From Martinezella dioscoreae (lineage in GTDB: Bacteria; Pseudomonadota; Alphaproteobacteria; Rhizobiales; Rhizobiaceae): a stretch of 64,000 bases of DNA. Shown here piece after piece: positions 43,012 to 51,754 of this stretch. Each line of letters begins with the position of its first letter. Position 1 is the first letter of the stretch. The stretch is from the NCBI RefSeq assembly GCF_009176305.1, contig NZ_BLAJ01000004.1, forward strand, positions 310,001 to 374,000. The letters are read 5' to 3'. The notes below the pieces were generated by a model. That model did no database searches. It saw nothing but the letters and a program-made list of their open reading frames with translations, and was not told the DNA's origin. Made by a program: the position numbers and the translations under genes.

Positions 43012-44670
43012 ATGACCAAAGGCTCCGATCTCCTGGTGGCCGCACTCGAAAACGAGGGTGTCGACCGTATCTTCGGTATTCCAGGCGAAGAAAATCTCGA
43101 TGTTGTCGAGTCGATCCGCAAATCGTCCATTCAGCTGGTGCTGACCCGGCATGAGCAGGCCGCCGCGTTCATGGCCGCGACCTATGGTCGCCTGACCGGC
43201 AAGCCGGGCGTCTGCCTGACGACGCTGGGGCCAGGCGCCTTGAACCTTTCGACGGGCGCGGCATACGCGTTGCTCGGCGCCATGCCAATGGTGATGATCA
43301 CCGGCCAGAAAGGGATACTTTCGTCCCGGCAGGCCCGGTTCCAGGTGGTAGACGTGGTGGCGTCGATGAAGCCGCTCACCAAGCTTGCCCGGCAGATCGT
43401 TTCGCCGCAGATGATCCCGACGATGGTCAGGGAGGCATTCCGGATCGCACAGGAGGAGCGGCCGGGACCGGTCCATCTCGAGCTTCCGGAGGACATCGCC
43501 GCCGAGGAATGCGCGCCGGTCGCTCTCGTCGCTCCGCATCAACTGGAGCTGCCGATCGCAAGCGACGCGGCCCTCGATCGCGCGGCCACCCTCATCACCG
43601 CGGCAAAACGCCCGCTGCTCATGCTCGGGGCGGCCGCTTCGCGTCCCCGGTCGACCTCTGATATCGCGCAGTTCGTCATCCGCACCGGCATCCCGTTCTT
43701 CACGACCCAGATGGGCAAGGGAACGGTCCCGGGCGGAACCGAGCTCTACATGGGCACGGCCGCACTGTCGGAGCGGGACTATGTCCACGAGGCGATCGAG
43801 CAGGCCGATCTCATTATCACCATCGGCCATGACACGATCGAGAAGCCGCCCTTCATCATGGGCAAGGGTGGTCCGAATGTCGTCCATGTCGGATATCAGC
43901 CGGCGACCGTCGAGCAGGTCTACTTTCCTCAGTCGGAGGTCATAGGCGACATTGGCCCATCGTTGAAGGCGCTGGCGGATCGCCTTGCGGGTAAACTGCC
44001 GAACGCGCAGGCCCTTCTTCATCTTAGGGAACGTATCCTCGAGCGCATCGCGGATCGGGCGACGGAAGATCGGTTCACGCCGCAGCGGCTGGTCCATGAC
44101 ATCCGGGAAGTCATGCCGCATGACGGCATCCTCGCGCTCGACAACGGCATGTACAAGATCTGGTTCGCCCGGAACTACCGGACGCGCATGGCGAACACGC
44201 TGCTGCTCGACAACGCCCTCGCAACAATGGGGGCCGGGCTCCCTTCGGCCATGGTCGCCTCGATGCTCTATCCCGAGCGGCGTGTCATGGCAGTCTGCGG
44301 GGATGGCGGCTTCATGATGAACTCGCAGGAGATCGAGACGGCCGTCCGGCTGAAACTGAACCTTGTCATTCTCGTCATCGAGGATGATGCCTATGGCATG
44401 ATCCGCTGGAAGCAGGCGGTGGACGAGTTTCCGGACTTCGGAATGACGTTCGGCAACCCGGATTTCGTTAGATATGCCGAGTCCTATGGCGCCAAGGGGA
44501 CGAGGGTCGACGACATCGGCCAGTTCAAGCAGGCGCTTGAAGATGCTTTTTCCGGCGGTGGTGTTCATCTCGTCAACGTCCCGGTCGATTATTCGGAAAA
44601 CGAACGTGTGCTGGTGAAGGAATTGCGCGAACGGCTTCCCGCCATTCTGGAGGATCAAGATGACGCCTAA
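43012..44670 (+). CDS. Acetolactate-synthase-like ThDP enzyme
   Basis: 552 residues in three domains. The PYR domain has RIFGIPGEENLDVVESI and the catalytic Glu in LVLTRHEQAAAFMAATYGRL (about residue 45); the middle domain has RPLLMLGAAASRPRS; the PP domain has the ThDP motif VCGDGGFMMNSQEIETA closed by EDDAYGMIRWKQ. It resembles the catabolic acetolactate synthase group (pyruvate + pyruvate to acetolactate + CO2) in size and motif, although related decarboxylases are not excluded. No small subunit is encoded nearby. The ATG at 43012 is preferred over 42964 because MTKGSDLLV is the family's N-terminus. The stop overlaps the aldehyde dehydrogenase start by 11 bases, so the two products probably act in series. 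Confidence 0.92.
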   Translation: MTKGSDLLVAALENEGVDRIFGIPGEENLDVVESIRKSSIQLVLTRHEQAAAFMAATYGRLTGKPGVCLTTLGPGALNLSTGAAYALLGAMPMVMITGQKGILSSRQARFQVVDVVASMKPLTKLARQIVSPQMIPTMVREAFRIAQEERPGPVHLELPEDIAAEECAPVALVAPHQLELPIASDAALDRAATLITAAKRPLLMLGAAASRPRSTSDIAQFVIRTGIPFFTTQMGKGTVPGGTELYMGTAALSERDYVHEAIEQADLIITIGHDTIEKPPFIMGKGGPNVVHVGYQPATVEQVYFPQSEVIGDIGPSLKALADRLAGKLPNAQALLHLRERILERIADRATEDRFTPQRLVHDIREVMPHDGILALDNGMYKIWFARNYRTRMANTLLLDNALATMGAGLPSAMVASMLYPERRVMAVCGDGGFMMNSQEIETAVRLKLNLVILVIEDDAYGMIRWKQAVDEFPDFGMTFGNPDFVRYAESYGAKGTRVDDIGQFKQALEDAFSGGGVHLVNVPVDYSENERVLVKELRERLPAILEDQDDA

Positions 44671-46051
44671 GCTGAAGGTCTATCAGGCATTCGATCGCGC
44701 GCTCATTGCCGAAATACCGGCCGATGATGCCGCTGTTCTCGAGCATAAGCTCGATGTCGCCGCGAAAGCCTATGCCGATCGCAGTGCCTGGCTGCCCGCA
44801 CATCGCAGGATGGCTATCCTCAGAAGGGTGTCCGAGCTTCTCTCGGAGAACCGTGAACACTTTGCCATCATGATCGCCCGCGAAGGTGGCAAGCCGCTGA
44901 CGGATGCGATCGTCGAGGTCACCCGTGGGATCGATGGTCTCGTCAACGCGGCGGACGAGCTGCGCAATTTTGGCGGCAAGGAAATCCCGATGGGCCTGAC
45001 TGCTGCCAGCACCAACCGATGGGCCTTCACCACCAAGGAGCCGATCGGCGTCGTGGCGGCGATATCGGCGTTCAACCATCCCCTCAATCTCATCATCCAC
45101 CAGATTGCGCCGGCTGTGGCCGTTGGCTGCCCCGTCATCGTCAAGCCGGCGGCAACCACACCGATTTCCTGCATCGAGATCGTCAAGCTGTTCTGGGAGG
45201 CGGGACTGGACGAGCGCTGGTGCCAGACCTTCATCACCGAGGACAATGCGCTTGCCGAGAGCCTTGTTGTGGATCAGCGTGTCGCCTTCCTAAGCTTCAT
45301 CGGTTCGGCGAAGGTCGGCTGGCATCTGAAAAGCAAGCTGCCGCCAGGCACGAGATGTGCGCTGGAACATGGTGGAGCAGCCCCCGTCATCGTCGATCGC
45401 AGCGCCAGCATCGACGCGATCGTCGGGACGATCGTCAAAGGCGGATATTATCACGCGGGGCAGGTCTGCGTGTCGGTGCAGCGCCTCTTCGTGCACGATG
45501 ACATCCTAGCCAACTTCACCGACGCCCTTGCCGCCAAGGTCGCAAGTCTGCGTGTCGGCGATCCCACGTTGAAGGAGACGGAGGTCGGCCCCCTGATCCT
45601 GCCGCGCGAGACGGAACGTGTCGCAAGTTGGATCAAGGAAGCGACCGATGCGGGAACAAGGCAATTCGGGGGAGGGCGGCTGTCCGAGACGACGCTTCTG
45701 CCCTCCATCCTGCTCGATCCACCGGCGGACGCCAAGGTGTCGCGGCTCGAGGTGTTCGGACCGCTGACCTGTGTCTATGGCTATAGCGACATCGACGAGG
45801 CGATCCGTACAGCCAACTCGCTGCCCTACGCATTCCAGGCGAGCGTCTTTTCCACCGATATAGCCGTCGCGCTCAAGGCGGCAAGGCATCTCGACGCATC
45901 CGCGGTGCTCGTCAACGACCACACGGCGTTTCGAACCGACTGGATGCCTTTTGCCGGGCGCAGGCAGTCGGGATATGGTGTCGGGGGTATTCCCTGGACG
46001 ATGGAGGAGATGGCCGACGACAAGATGGTGGTGTTCAACGGCGTCAGCTAG
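44660..46051 (+). CDS. NAD(P)-dependent aldehyde dehydrogenase
   Basis: 463 residues, normal ALDH length. Catalytic Glu is in ALEHGGAAPVIV (about residue 236) and the nucleophile Cys in GYYHAGQVCVSVQRLFVH (about 270); GSAKVGWHLKSK is the cofactor-site loop, and the C-terminal EVFGPLTCVYGY is the final family motif. It oxidises an aldehyde to an acid with NAD(P)+. Its start lies within the end of the ALS-like gene, indicating translational coupling, so its aldehyde substrate is likely to be the product of, or a substrate alternative to, that enzyme. Confidence 0.93.
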   Translation: MTPKLKVYQAFDRALIAEIPADDAAVLEHKLDVAAKAYADRSAWLPAHRRMAILRRVSELLSENREHFAIMIAREGGKPLTDAIVEVTRGIDGLVNAADELRNFGGKEIPMGLTAASTNRWAFTTKEPIGVVAAISAFNHPLNLIIHQIAPAVAVGCPVIVKPAATTPISCIEIVKLFWEAGLDERWCQTFITEDNALAESLVVDQRVAFLSFIGSAKVGWHLKSKLPPGTRCALEHGGAAPVIVDRSASIDAIVGTIVKGGYYHAGQVCVSVQRLFVHDDILANFTDALAAKVASLRVGDPTLKETEVGPLILPRETERVASWIKEATDAGTRQFGGGRLSETTLLPSILLDPPADAKVSRLEVFGPLTCVYGYSDIDEAIRTANSLPYAFQASVFSTDIAVALKAARHLDASAVLVNDHTAFRTDWMPFAGRRQSGYGVGGIPWTMEEMADDKMVVFNGVS

Positions 46052-46192
46052 GTGAGCCTCGGCAAGCCTGATCCTCGGACCTCCCCCCTCACGCGATCTT
46101 TGCGGCCGGACAATTATTTCAGTCGGAAACGGAATTCGCCTGCCTTCAGCGTTGTCATTGAAGCCCTGCGACAATCCTAAAGGCAGAATCTC

Positions 46193-46783
46193 TCATATCC
46201 GACCCGATATCATCTGCGTGATGAGGGTGATGCGGTGAGACCGAAAAGCGGGTCTTATTCTGCCGTGGCGCTCGAGTTCCGCCAATCCGTGGAGCGCCGC
46301 CCAGAAAGTCTCGGTAGCGGTATCCCCATCCTTGAAGAATGGCGTGATCACGGTCGCCATGGCTCCAAAACCCTCACGGAGCTGTGCTGGCGTGTCGGAT
46401 TTGGCGAAGCGGAGACCGGTCGGAAGGATAAACATCGCCTCGTACATTGCAGGCCGGGCGAAGGCGAAATCGAGATAGGCGGTCGCGACACTTTCCACCA
46501 ATTCTCCGGGCGTGGACGATGGCCGGATCGCGGCACGCAGTATTGCCGCCAACTCACTAAAGCCCTCAAGCGCGACCGCGCCGACGATTTCGTCGCGATT
46601 TTGGAAATGCGAATAGAGAACGGGCTGGCTGTATTCTATCTCGTCGGCAAGACGCCGGATCGTGACCGAAGCCCAGCCGTCGCGTTCCGCGATCGTCCTT
46701 GCGGCAGCAACGATCCTGCGGCGTCGTTCGTCCTTTTCCCGGATCTTGCGTTCGCTGATGCCCACGTTGGCTCCCGTCTTCAT
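46193..46783 (-). CDS. TetR-family regulator
   Basis: 196 residues. ERRRRIVAAARTIAERDGWA-type N-terminus followed by SVTIRRLADEIEYSQPVLYS and HFQNRDEIVGAVALEGF gives a clear TetR DNA-binding domain; the C-terminal domain is of the WHG type (WAALHGLAELERHGRI). Start at 46783; the frame is open back to 47296 but overlaps the DoxX gene in antisense. Divergent from the DoxX gene, with a perfect palindrome in that gene's promoter, which makes it the likely repressor of the DoxX and perhaps flavodoxin genes. Confidence 0.92.
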   Translation of the reverse strand: MKTGANVGISERKIREKDERRRRIVAAARTIAERDGWASVTIRRLADEIEYSQPVLYSHFQNRDEIVGAVALEGFSELAAILRAAIRPSSTPGELVESVATAYLDFAFARPAMYEAMFILPTGLRFAKSDTPAQLREGFGAMATVITPFFKDGDTATETFWAALHGLAELERHGRIRPAFRSHRITLITQMISGRI

Positions 46784-46825
46784 TCGCGATTTCTCTGCCG
46801 GCGAAGCTATCAAAAAGAATGTCGA

Positions 46826-46854
46826 TTGACAAACTAGCGTTGCTAGAATATGTG
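46826..46854 (+). promoter_or_regulatory. doxX promoter with palindromic operator in its spacer
   Basis: Consensus -35 TTGACA (46826-46831), 17-base spacer, TATGTG at 46849-46854. Within the spacer is CTAGC-GTT-GCTAG (46834-46846), a perfect dyad. This is the expected position for repression by the divergently encoded TetR-family protein. Confidence 0.7.
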
Positions 46855-46906
46855 ATGGCGCTATAAAAGTTTTCGCCGGTACGGATCGGCAGAGAAGAGA
46901 ATATCG

Positions 46907-47269
46907 ATGAATCTTCCAGTTCAAATTTTCACAGGCGCAACCGTGCTCGATACCGTTCTGGTCTGGCTCTCCGCAGGGGCGTTTCTCACTGGCGCCATCG
47001 TCAACATGAGTGGCCACCAAAAAATCCGCGCGGGCTTTGTACAGCTCGGATTTCCATTCTGGTGGTGCTGGGTTACGGCCGCGCTTGAGCTCTTGACGGC
47101 GGTGTTGTTGGTAACAGCCGGTATCCGATACATCGGAGTGGCATTGGGCGCTTGCATCATGCTCGCTGCAATTGCGGCCATCGTCCGCATCCGGAACTAT
47201 AGAGAACTCCCACCGCCTGTGGTGTTCCTGTTGTTGCTGGTACTGGCCGGCGTCAGCGGTCATGTTTGA
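46907..47269 (+). CDS. DoxX-like membrane protein
   Basis: 120 residues with four hydrophobic segments. GHQKIRAGFVQLGFPFWWCW in the loop after helix 1, followed by AALELLTAVLLV, is the DoxX/DoxX_2 pattern. Inner membrane. The family is small and often linked to redox or thiosulfate functions, but most members are untested. GAGAAGAGA lies upstream of the ATG. It is followed, 187 bases later on the same strand, by a flavodoxin-type reductase; DoxX-like and flavin reductase genes under a TetR regulator are a common stress-response layout. Confidence 0.88.
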   Translation: MNLPVQIFTGATVLDTVLVWLSAGAFLTGAIVNMSGHQKIRAGFVQLGFPFWWCWVTAALELLTAVLLVTAGIRYIGVALGACIMLAAIAAIVRIRNYRELPPPVVFLLLLVLAGVSGHV

Positions 47270-47456
47270 GCATCTCGCAGCAGATGAGTTCATCATGCCG
47301 AGAACCTCCGCGTAGCTGGCTGGATAAAACCATCTGTCGCTAGACGCTGGACGTCACCCGAACTCCCGCCATCAACTCTTCCGAAGGAAAGTGCCGTACG
47401 GAGCGAAATCGCCTTCGGACGGTGTAAAGCAACGGCCCCAAGGAGGCCAGACCATC

Positions 47457-48035
47457 ATGTCACATCGCAAAGCCAATACAGTCGTCGTCTATCACTCCGG
47501 TTACGGTCACACCCAACGGATGGCTCAGGCCGTCGCGGAAGGGGCAGGAGGCGTGCTTTACGCCATTGACGCTGATGGCAATCTTTCAGATGAGGGATGG
47601 GCCGCGTTGGATGCCGCGGACGCCATCATTTTCGGGTCGCCAACTTACATGGGCGGCCCGAGCTGGCAGTTTAAGAAGTTTGCCGATACGTCCTCGAAGG
47701 CCTGGTTTGCCAACAAATGGCGGGACAAGGTATTCGGGGGCTTCACCAACAGCGCCAGTTTGAACGGCGACAAGCTCAACACCCTCGAATACTTCGTGCT
47801 TCTGGCGGGACAGCACGGCGGTCTTTGGGTCAGCCTGGGGATGAAGCCGGCAAATGTGAAGGCGTCGAAACGAGACGATGCGAACAGGATGGGATCATAT
47901 ATCGCGCCCATGGCGCAATCCGATGCCGACGCAGCCCCAAGTGAAATGTCGAGCGGCGATCTCGAAACCGCCCGCATCTACGGAGAGCGGGTGGCACGAG
48001 TTGCGCAGCGGTTAACAGCGGCTCAGGCAGCCTGA
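47457..48035 (+). CDS. Flavodoxin/WrbA-like NAD(P)H oxidoreductase
   Basis: 192 residues. FMN phosphate-binding loop VVYHSGYGHTQRMAQAVAEG at the N-terminus, IIFGSPTYMGGPSWQFKKFA around the isoalloxazine site and the FGGFTNSASLNGDK loop are typical of flavodoxin-fold NAD(P)H:quinone reductases. Cytoplasmic two-electron reductase for quinones or nitro compounds. GGAGG lies about 10 bases before ATG 47457; an upstream frame to 47391 is less likely. Downstream of the TetR/DoxX pair and probably part of the same response. Confidence 0.92.
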   Translation: MSHRKANTVVVYHSGYGHTQRMAQAVAEGAGGVLYAIDADGNLSDEGWAALDAADAIIFGSPTYMGGPSWQFKKFADTSSKAWFANKWRDKVFGGFTNSASLNGDKLNTLEYFVLLAGQHGGLWVSLGMKPANVKASKRDDANRMGSYIAPMAQSDADAAPSEMSSGDLETARIYGERVARVAQRLTAAQAA

Positions 48036-48116
48036 TGCGAGCGCCAACTCTCGAGACTTGAACAGCTCTGGAGCGGATACTCTGATGGGCGCCGCCGGGC
48101 CCAGGAAGAGAAGGGA

Positions 48117-48536
48117 ATGAAACTGAATGAGGTCCGCGATTTGCTGCGCAACGTCGAGGAGCAGATCGCGGCCGCAATCGGTGTACTGGATCGCACTCTC
48201 GCTCATGCGCCGACGGACGGAGGGCATCGTGGTTACTTCGCCGTCGGCAAGGTCATCGCTCCAGACGAATTGCTTGAGGAATGGTCGCATTCCATTCACG
48301 CAAGTCGGGCATCTGCCACGCATTCCCGATTGTTCATATACTCCTTGAGGCCAGTTGTCCGGCAGCCTGCTATCTTTAAACTCTGCCTGTTGAATTTGTC
48401 TTCAAGCAATTCGCTTGCGCGATACGATGCCCATCTCATGAATCTTGCAAATCAACACCGAACAGCTCCTGGTGCATGTGCTCGACTGCGATGCCGATGC
48501 CGCCGACCAGAGCCGCCCGATTGCCAAGCTGACTAA
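48117..48536 (+). CDS. Doubtful hypothetical ORF
   Basis: 139 codons. The first about 55 (MKLNEVRDLLRNVEEQIAAA onward, with ELLEEWSHSI) look protein-like and helical; the rest is Arg/Cys/Pro-rich and runs antisense into the ROK gene. AGAAGGGA lies just before the ATG. Probably a decayed or truncated gene. Confidence 0.3.
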   Translation: MKLNEVRDLLRNVEEQIAAAIGVLDRTLAHAPTDGGHRGYFAVGKVIAPDELLEEWSHSIHASRASATHSRLFIYSLRPVVRQPAIFKLCLLNLSSSNSLARYDAHLMNLANQHRTAPGACARLRCRCRRPEPPDCQAD

Positions 48537-49608
48537 TCTCGATGCGAGGTGGGTAAGGCGTACAACGTGGCAAATACTTGCGAATGGCTTCAACAAGTTC
48601 GGGGCGCGCGCCGATACCGCCGCCCATGATCACCAGCTCCGGATCGAGGGTCGCACCGATCGCGGCAATGGCAAGCGCAATCGATCGCGAAGTTTCCTCA
48701 ATCACCGCAACAGCGGCCGGCTCGCCAGCCACCAGAGCCGAAAAAAGATCCGCGACCGTTGCGTCGCTCTGCCCACCATATCCGCAATAGCGCCGCACCA
48801 TCGCCGCACTACCCACGGCGCTTTCAAGAGTACCAAGAGTAAAGCCGCCCGGATCAAACGGCTCTCCGCCGAGAGGCAGATAGGCGATCTCCCCGGCGGC
48901 ACCGCGTGCGCCACGCATGAGGCTACCATTTGCAATAATGCCCATGCCGATACCGGTGCCTACGGCCACGAAGGCAAAATTATCCGATGTGGCGCCGTGC
49001 CCTCGCCATCGTTCTCCTTGCGCGGCAAGATTGACGTCGTTCTCAATGATGACCGGGATTGCCATCCGGTCGCTCAGGAGCCGGCGCAAGTCAATCGTTT
49101 CGACTCCGGGGATGTTCGGGGCGACATTGATATGTCCGGTGGTCGGATCAAGCACGCCTGGGGTCGCCAGCACTATGACGCGCAATTTGGAAAGATCGAT
49201 GTCGGCGCTCCCGGCGAGGTCCTGTACAATGGCGTGGAATTGATCAACGAGATGAACCCCGCCGCGCGAGCTTGTCGGCACCTTGGTTTCAGCAACGATA
49301 TTTCCAACCAGATCGCAGATGACAGCCGCGATTTTGGTTCCGCCTAGATCGATCGATGCAGCGAAACCGGCACTTGCATCGAGCTCGTAGGTTATTGCGG
49401 TTCGCCCCAGGCGCCCATCGGTGTATCCAGTCGGCTTCAACCAACCATTATTTTCGAGATTGCGAACGACGTCGGAAATCGTTTGCTTGGACAAGCCCGT
49501 TTGCTTGGCGATATCCGCGCGGGAAATAGGGCCTTTTGCAAGTATGGTCCGAATGACGGAATTTGTTGAAATTTTTCGCGCTATCGGTGTCTGGGTCGCA
49601 TTTGGCAT
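48436..49608 (-). CDS. ROK-family transcriptional regulator
   Basis: 390 residues. N-terminal winged HTH (KGPISRADIAKQTGLSKQTI, SDVVRNLENNGWLK) followed by an actin-like ROK domain: ASIDLGGTKIAAVICDLVGN (phosphate-binding), VGTGIGMGIIANGSLMRGA with AGEIAYLPLGG. The Cys-rich zinc motif typical of ROK sugar kinases (CxCGxxGC) is replaced by FDPGGFTLGTLESAVG, so it is a NagC/XylR-like repressor, not a kinase. It is divergent from the glycoside hydrolase gene, with an operator-like inverted repeat between, and is probably the regulator of the GH-ABC sugar module. Confidence 0.93.
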   Translation of the reverse strand: MPNATQTPIARKISTNSVIRTILAKGPISRADIAKQTGLSKQTISDVVRNLENNGWLKPTGYTDGRLGRTAITYELDASAGFAASIDLGGTKIAAVICDLVGNIVAETKVPTSSRGGVHLVDQFHAIVQDLAGSADIDLSKLRVIVLATPGVLDPTTGHINVAPNIPGVETIDLRRLLSDRMAIPVIIENDVNLAAQGERWRGHGATSDNFAFVAVGTGIGMGIIANGSLMRGARGAAGEIAYLPLGGEPFDPGGFTLGTLESAVGSAAMVRRYCGYGGQSDATVADLFSALVAGEPAAVAVIEETSRSIALAIAAIGATLDPELVIMGGGIGARPELVEAIRKYLPRCTPYPPRIEISQLGNRAALVGGIGIAVEHMHQELFGVDLQDS

Positions 49609-49747
49609 CAGTGCTGGCTCGGGTTCTGCCTCTAATTAGTTCGGGACCTTTTCCTAATTCATCCAACCTCGCGCGTGGCTGCGCTAGCTTCGGCTGGAAT
49701 ATCGCAAAATTCAAGTGAATCTCCGTGAGTTGGCTAAACAAAACCAT

Positions 49748-49776
49748 TTAATTTGTCCATGTCATTGACAAATTAA
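49748..49776. promoter_or_regulatory. ROK-type operator and promoter
   Basis: TTAATTTGTC-N9-GACAAATTAA, perfect 10-base arms. The right arm overlaps a -35 TTGACA (49765-49770) facing the glycoside hydrolase gene, and a third half-site (CAATTTGTAGAC) follows at 49782. The AATTTGTC half-site with central spacing resembles NagC/XylR-class ROK operators (A/T-rich flanks, TTTG core). The ROK gene diverges from this region. Confidence 0.75.
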
Positions 49777-49973
49777 GCGCCCAATTTGTAGACTTGCCCA
49801 ATGGCTGAGCAAGTTGCGGAGGGGTAATGAAAGCGAGGTCAAAGGATGTGTAATCCCGCATTCGCCGAGGACTTCGTGACGCTCCATTCCGGCGAGTGTA
49901 CTGGATATTGCAATCTGGATCTCACGCTTGATCCCATCTCTGACACCGCGCGTTGAAAGGTGCTGGATTTGCC

Positions 49974-51731
49974 ATGATGACCCCCACATCCCAAGGCGAA
50001 ATCACAACCAAGCACCCGGTCATTCTGCCGATCATGGCGCCTCGACTGCAGGCGGACGCGCATCCCGACGGGTATCTTGATCTCGCTCTTTGGGGAAGCG
50101 GCCGTCTTGGACGAATACGTTTTTCCAAACTTGCCGGACCTTACGTTTACGGTCCAAACAGGGTCACCGCCGAAGCAGGTGGCATCTTCGTCGCCCAGTC
50201 AAAGCCCATCCTTCTGATCCGCAATGCCCGCCTGGAAGGAATCCATCCGGCTCGTCGGGGTGCCTGGTGGCATGAGATCGATGAGGACAGTCAGCGAACC
50301 AAGATCATCAAACGCGATAGTCGCCGTATCGTCGTGAGTGGCTGGGGTGTGATGATCGTCGAGGTTGGCGACGGAGATATCCGCGTCGCGGCCGGGGCCT
50401 CGGAAGAGGAGGCTGAAGCCGCATTGAGCCTTGCCAGCGACGCTATCTTGGCAGAAGCGGCGAATTATGTCGCCCGGTGCGACGTCGCGCCCGATGCCGA
50501 TCCCGTGATGCGCAGCATGGTGATTCAAGGCACGCATGCCGCGCTTTCCAGCATTCGACTGGACGAGAACGGTGTGTTCGCCGGCCTAGCCGCGGGTCAG
50601 GCCTATAGCGCGCCCGCGCGCACCTATTATCGCGATGGCTACTGGACGATGCAAATGCTGCTGAAGCTTGCGCCGGAGGCGGTACGCGATGAAATTCGAC
50701 TTTTGGCCAAGGGAATTCAGCCTGATGGAGAGGCGCCAAGCGGCGTGATATTGACCGGACCGGCGCAATCTCGTGCCTGGCAGAACTTCGTTCTTGATGC
50801 CAAACAAAATCCCGAAAAATATCGTGGCAAGGCTGCTCCGGAGCATCACAATCGTCCAGGTGATTGGTGGAGCGATCATTTTGACAGCCCGCTTTTCTTC
50901 ATCCTCTTTCTCGTCGATTATGTGGACGCGACCGGGGATACGGCGGAAGCATTGCGGCACTGGCCGCTTGTCACCGCAATCGTTGAACGATACCTGGCCC
51001 TCGCTGGCCCTGGCAGCGTATTGCCGCTGAAGCCGCGAAACGACAGGGACTGGGCGGACAATGTCTACCGGGAAGGTCTCGTCTCCTACAATCTCGGCCT
51101 TTTTGTCGGCGCGCTGGATGCGGTGGCTAAACTGGGAGCCGGGCATGATCCCGCATTGGCGCGGAAGGCAAGCGAAATAGCGCTGTCCGCTCGCGCCGAA
51201 ATCGAGGACAAGCTTTTTGTCCCGAGCAGGAACGGTTACGCCGATTTCATCACTTCTGATGGATTTGTCGAGGATCATCTCGTGCTCGACAGTCTGACAC
51301 TCTCCCGTTATGGGGCGATTTCGCGAACGCGCGCGATTGGTCTCCTGAAGGCGATGGAAGGAGCTCTGGAGGCTCGAAACAATACGAAACAGCCCTATGG
51401 CGATTGGGGCGTCCTTTGCGCGTTTCCGCCATTTAAACGGGCGAGTGATGTAAGATCAAAGACCGCGTTCCCCTTTCGCTATCATAATGGATCGGATTGG
51501 CCCTATTGGGACGGCGTCTATGCGGAAGAAAGAATACGCCACGGTCTCGGTGGAGCGCGTTATGCGCTTATACGCTGGTGGGAAACCTGCCTCGCAAATG
51601 GATGGGCCGGTGCGGTCGAATATTTCTCGCCGCCCTACGGACGCGGTTCCCTTCTGCAGGGATGGAGTGCGATGCCGGCGGCTGTTGTTCTTAAATATGG
51701 CCTAGAGGCTGCGAACGCGGAGAATAGGTAA
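49974..51731 (+). CDS. Glycoside hydrolase with (alpha/alpha)6-type barrel
   Basis: 585 residues, no signal peptide. The central and C-terminal part has barrel-type blocks YYRDGYWTMQMLLKLAPEAV, DWWSDHFDSPLFFILFLVDY, NRDWADNVYREGLVSYN and YHNGSDWPYWDGVYAEERI, with several candidate acidic catalytic residues. It resembles glucoamylase/GH63-like or amylo-1,6-glucosidase-like enzymes, but I cannot give a GH family. Cytoplasmic, so it should cleave an imported oligosaccharide. It is divergent from the ROK gene. The ATG at 49974 or 49977 lacks a strong ribosome site. A convergent GNAT gene then separates it from the ABC genes. Confidence 0.8.
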   Translation: MMTPTSQGEITTKHPVILPIMAPRLQADAHPDGYLDLALWGSGRLGRIRFSKLAGPYVYGPNRVTAEAGGIFVAQSKPILLIRNARLEGIHPARRGAWWHEIDEDSQRTKIIKRDSRRIVVSGWGVMIVEVGDGDIRVAAGASEEEAEAALSLASDAILAEAANYVARCDVAPDADPVMRSMVIQGTHAALSSIRLDENGVFAGLAAGQAYSAPARTYYRDGYWTMQMLLKLAPEAVRDEIRLLAKGIQPDGEAPSGVILTGPAQSRAWQNFVLDAKQNPEKYRGKAAPEHHNRPGDWWSDHFDSPLFFILFLVDYVDATGDTAEALRHWPLVTAIVERYLALAGPGSVLPLKPRNDRDWADNVYREGLVSYNLGLFVGALDAVAKLGAGHDPALARKASEIALSARAEIEDKLFVPSRNGYADFITSDGFVEDHLVLDSLTLSRYGAISRTRAIGLLKAMEGALEARNNTKQPYGDWGVLCAFPPFKRASDVRSKTAFPFRYHNGSDWPYWDGVYAEERIRHGLGGARYALIRWWETCLANGWAGAVEYFSPPYGRGSLLQGWSAMPAAVVLKYGLEAANAENR

Positions 51732-51754
51732 TGAGCGGATGGGCCGGATTTTCC

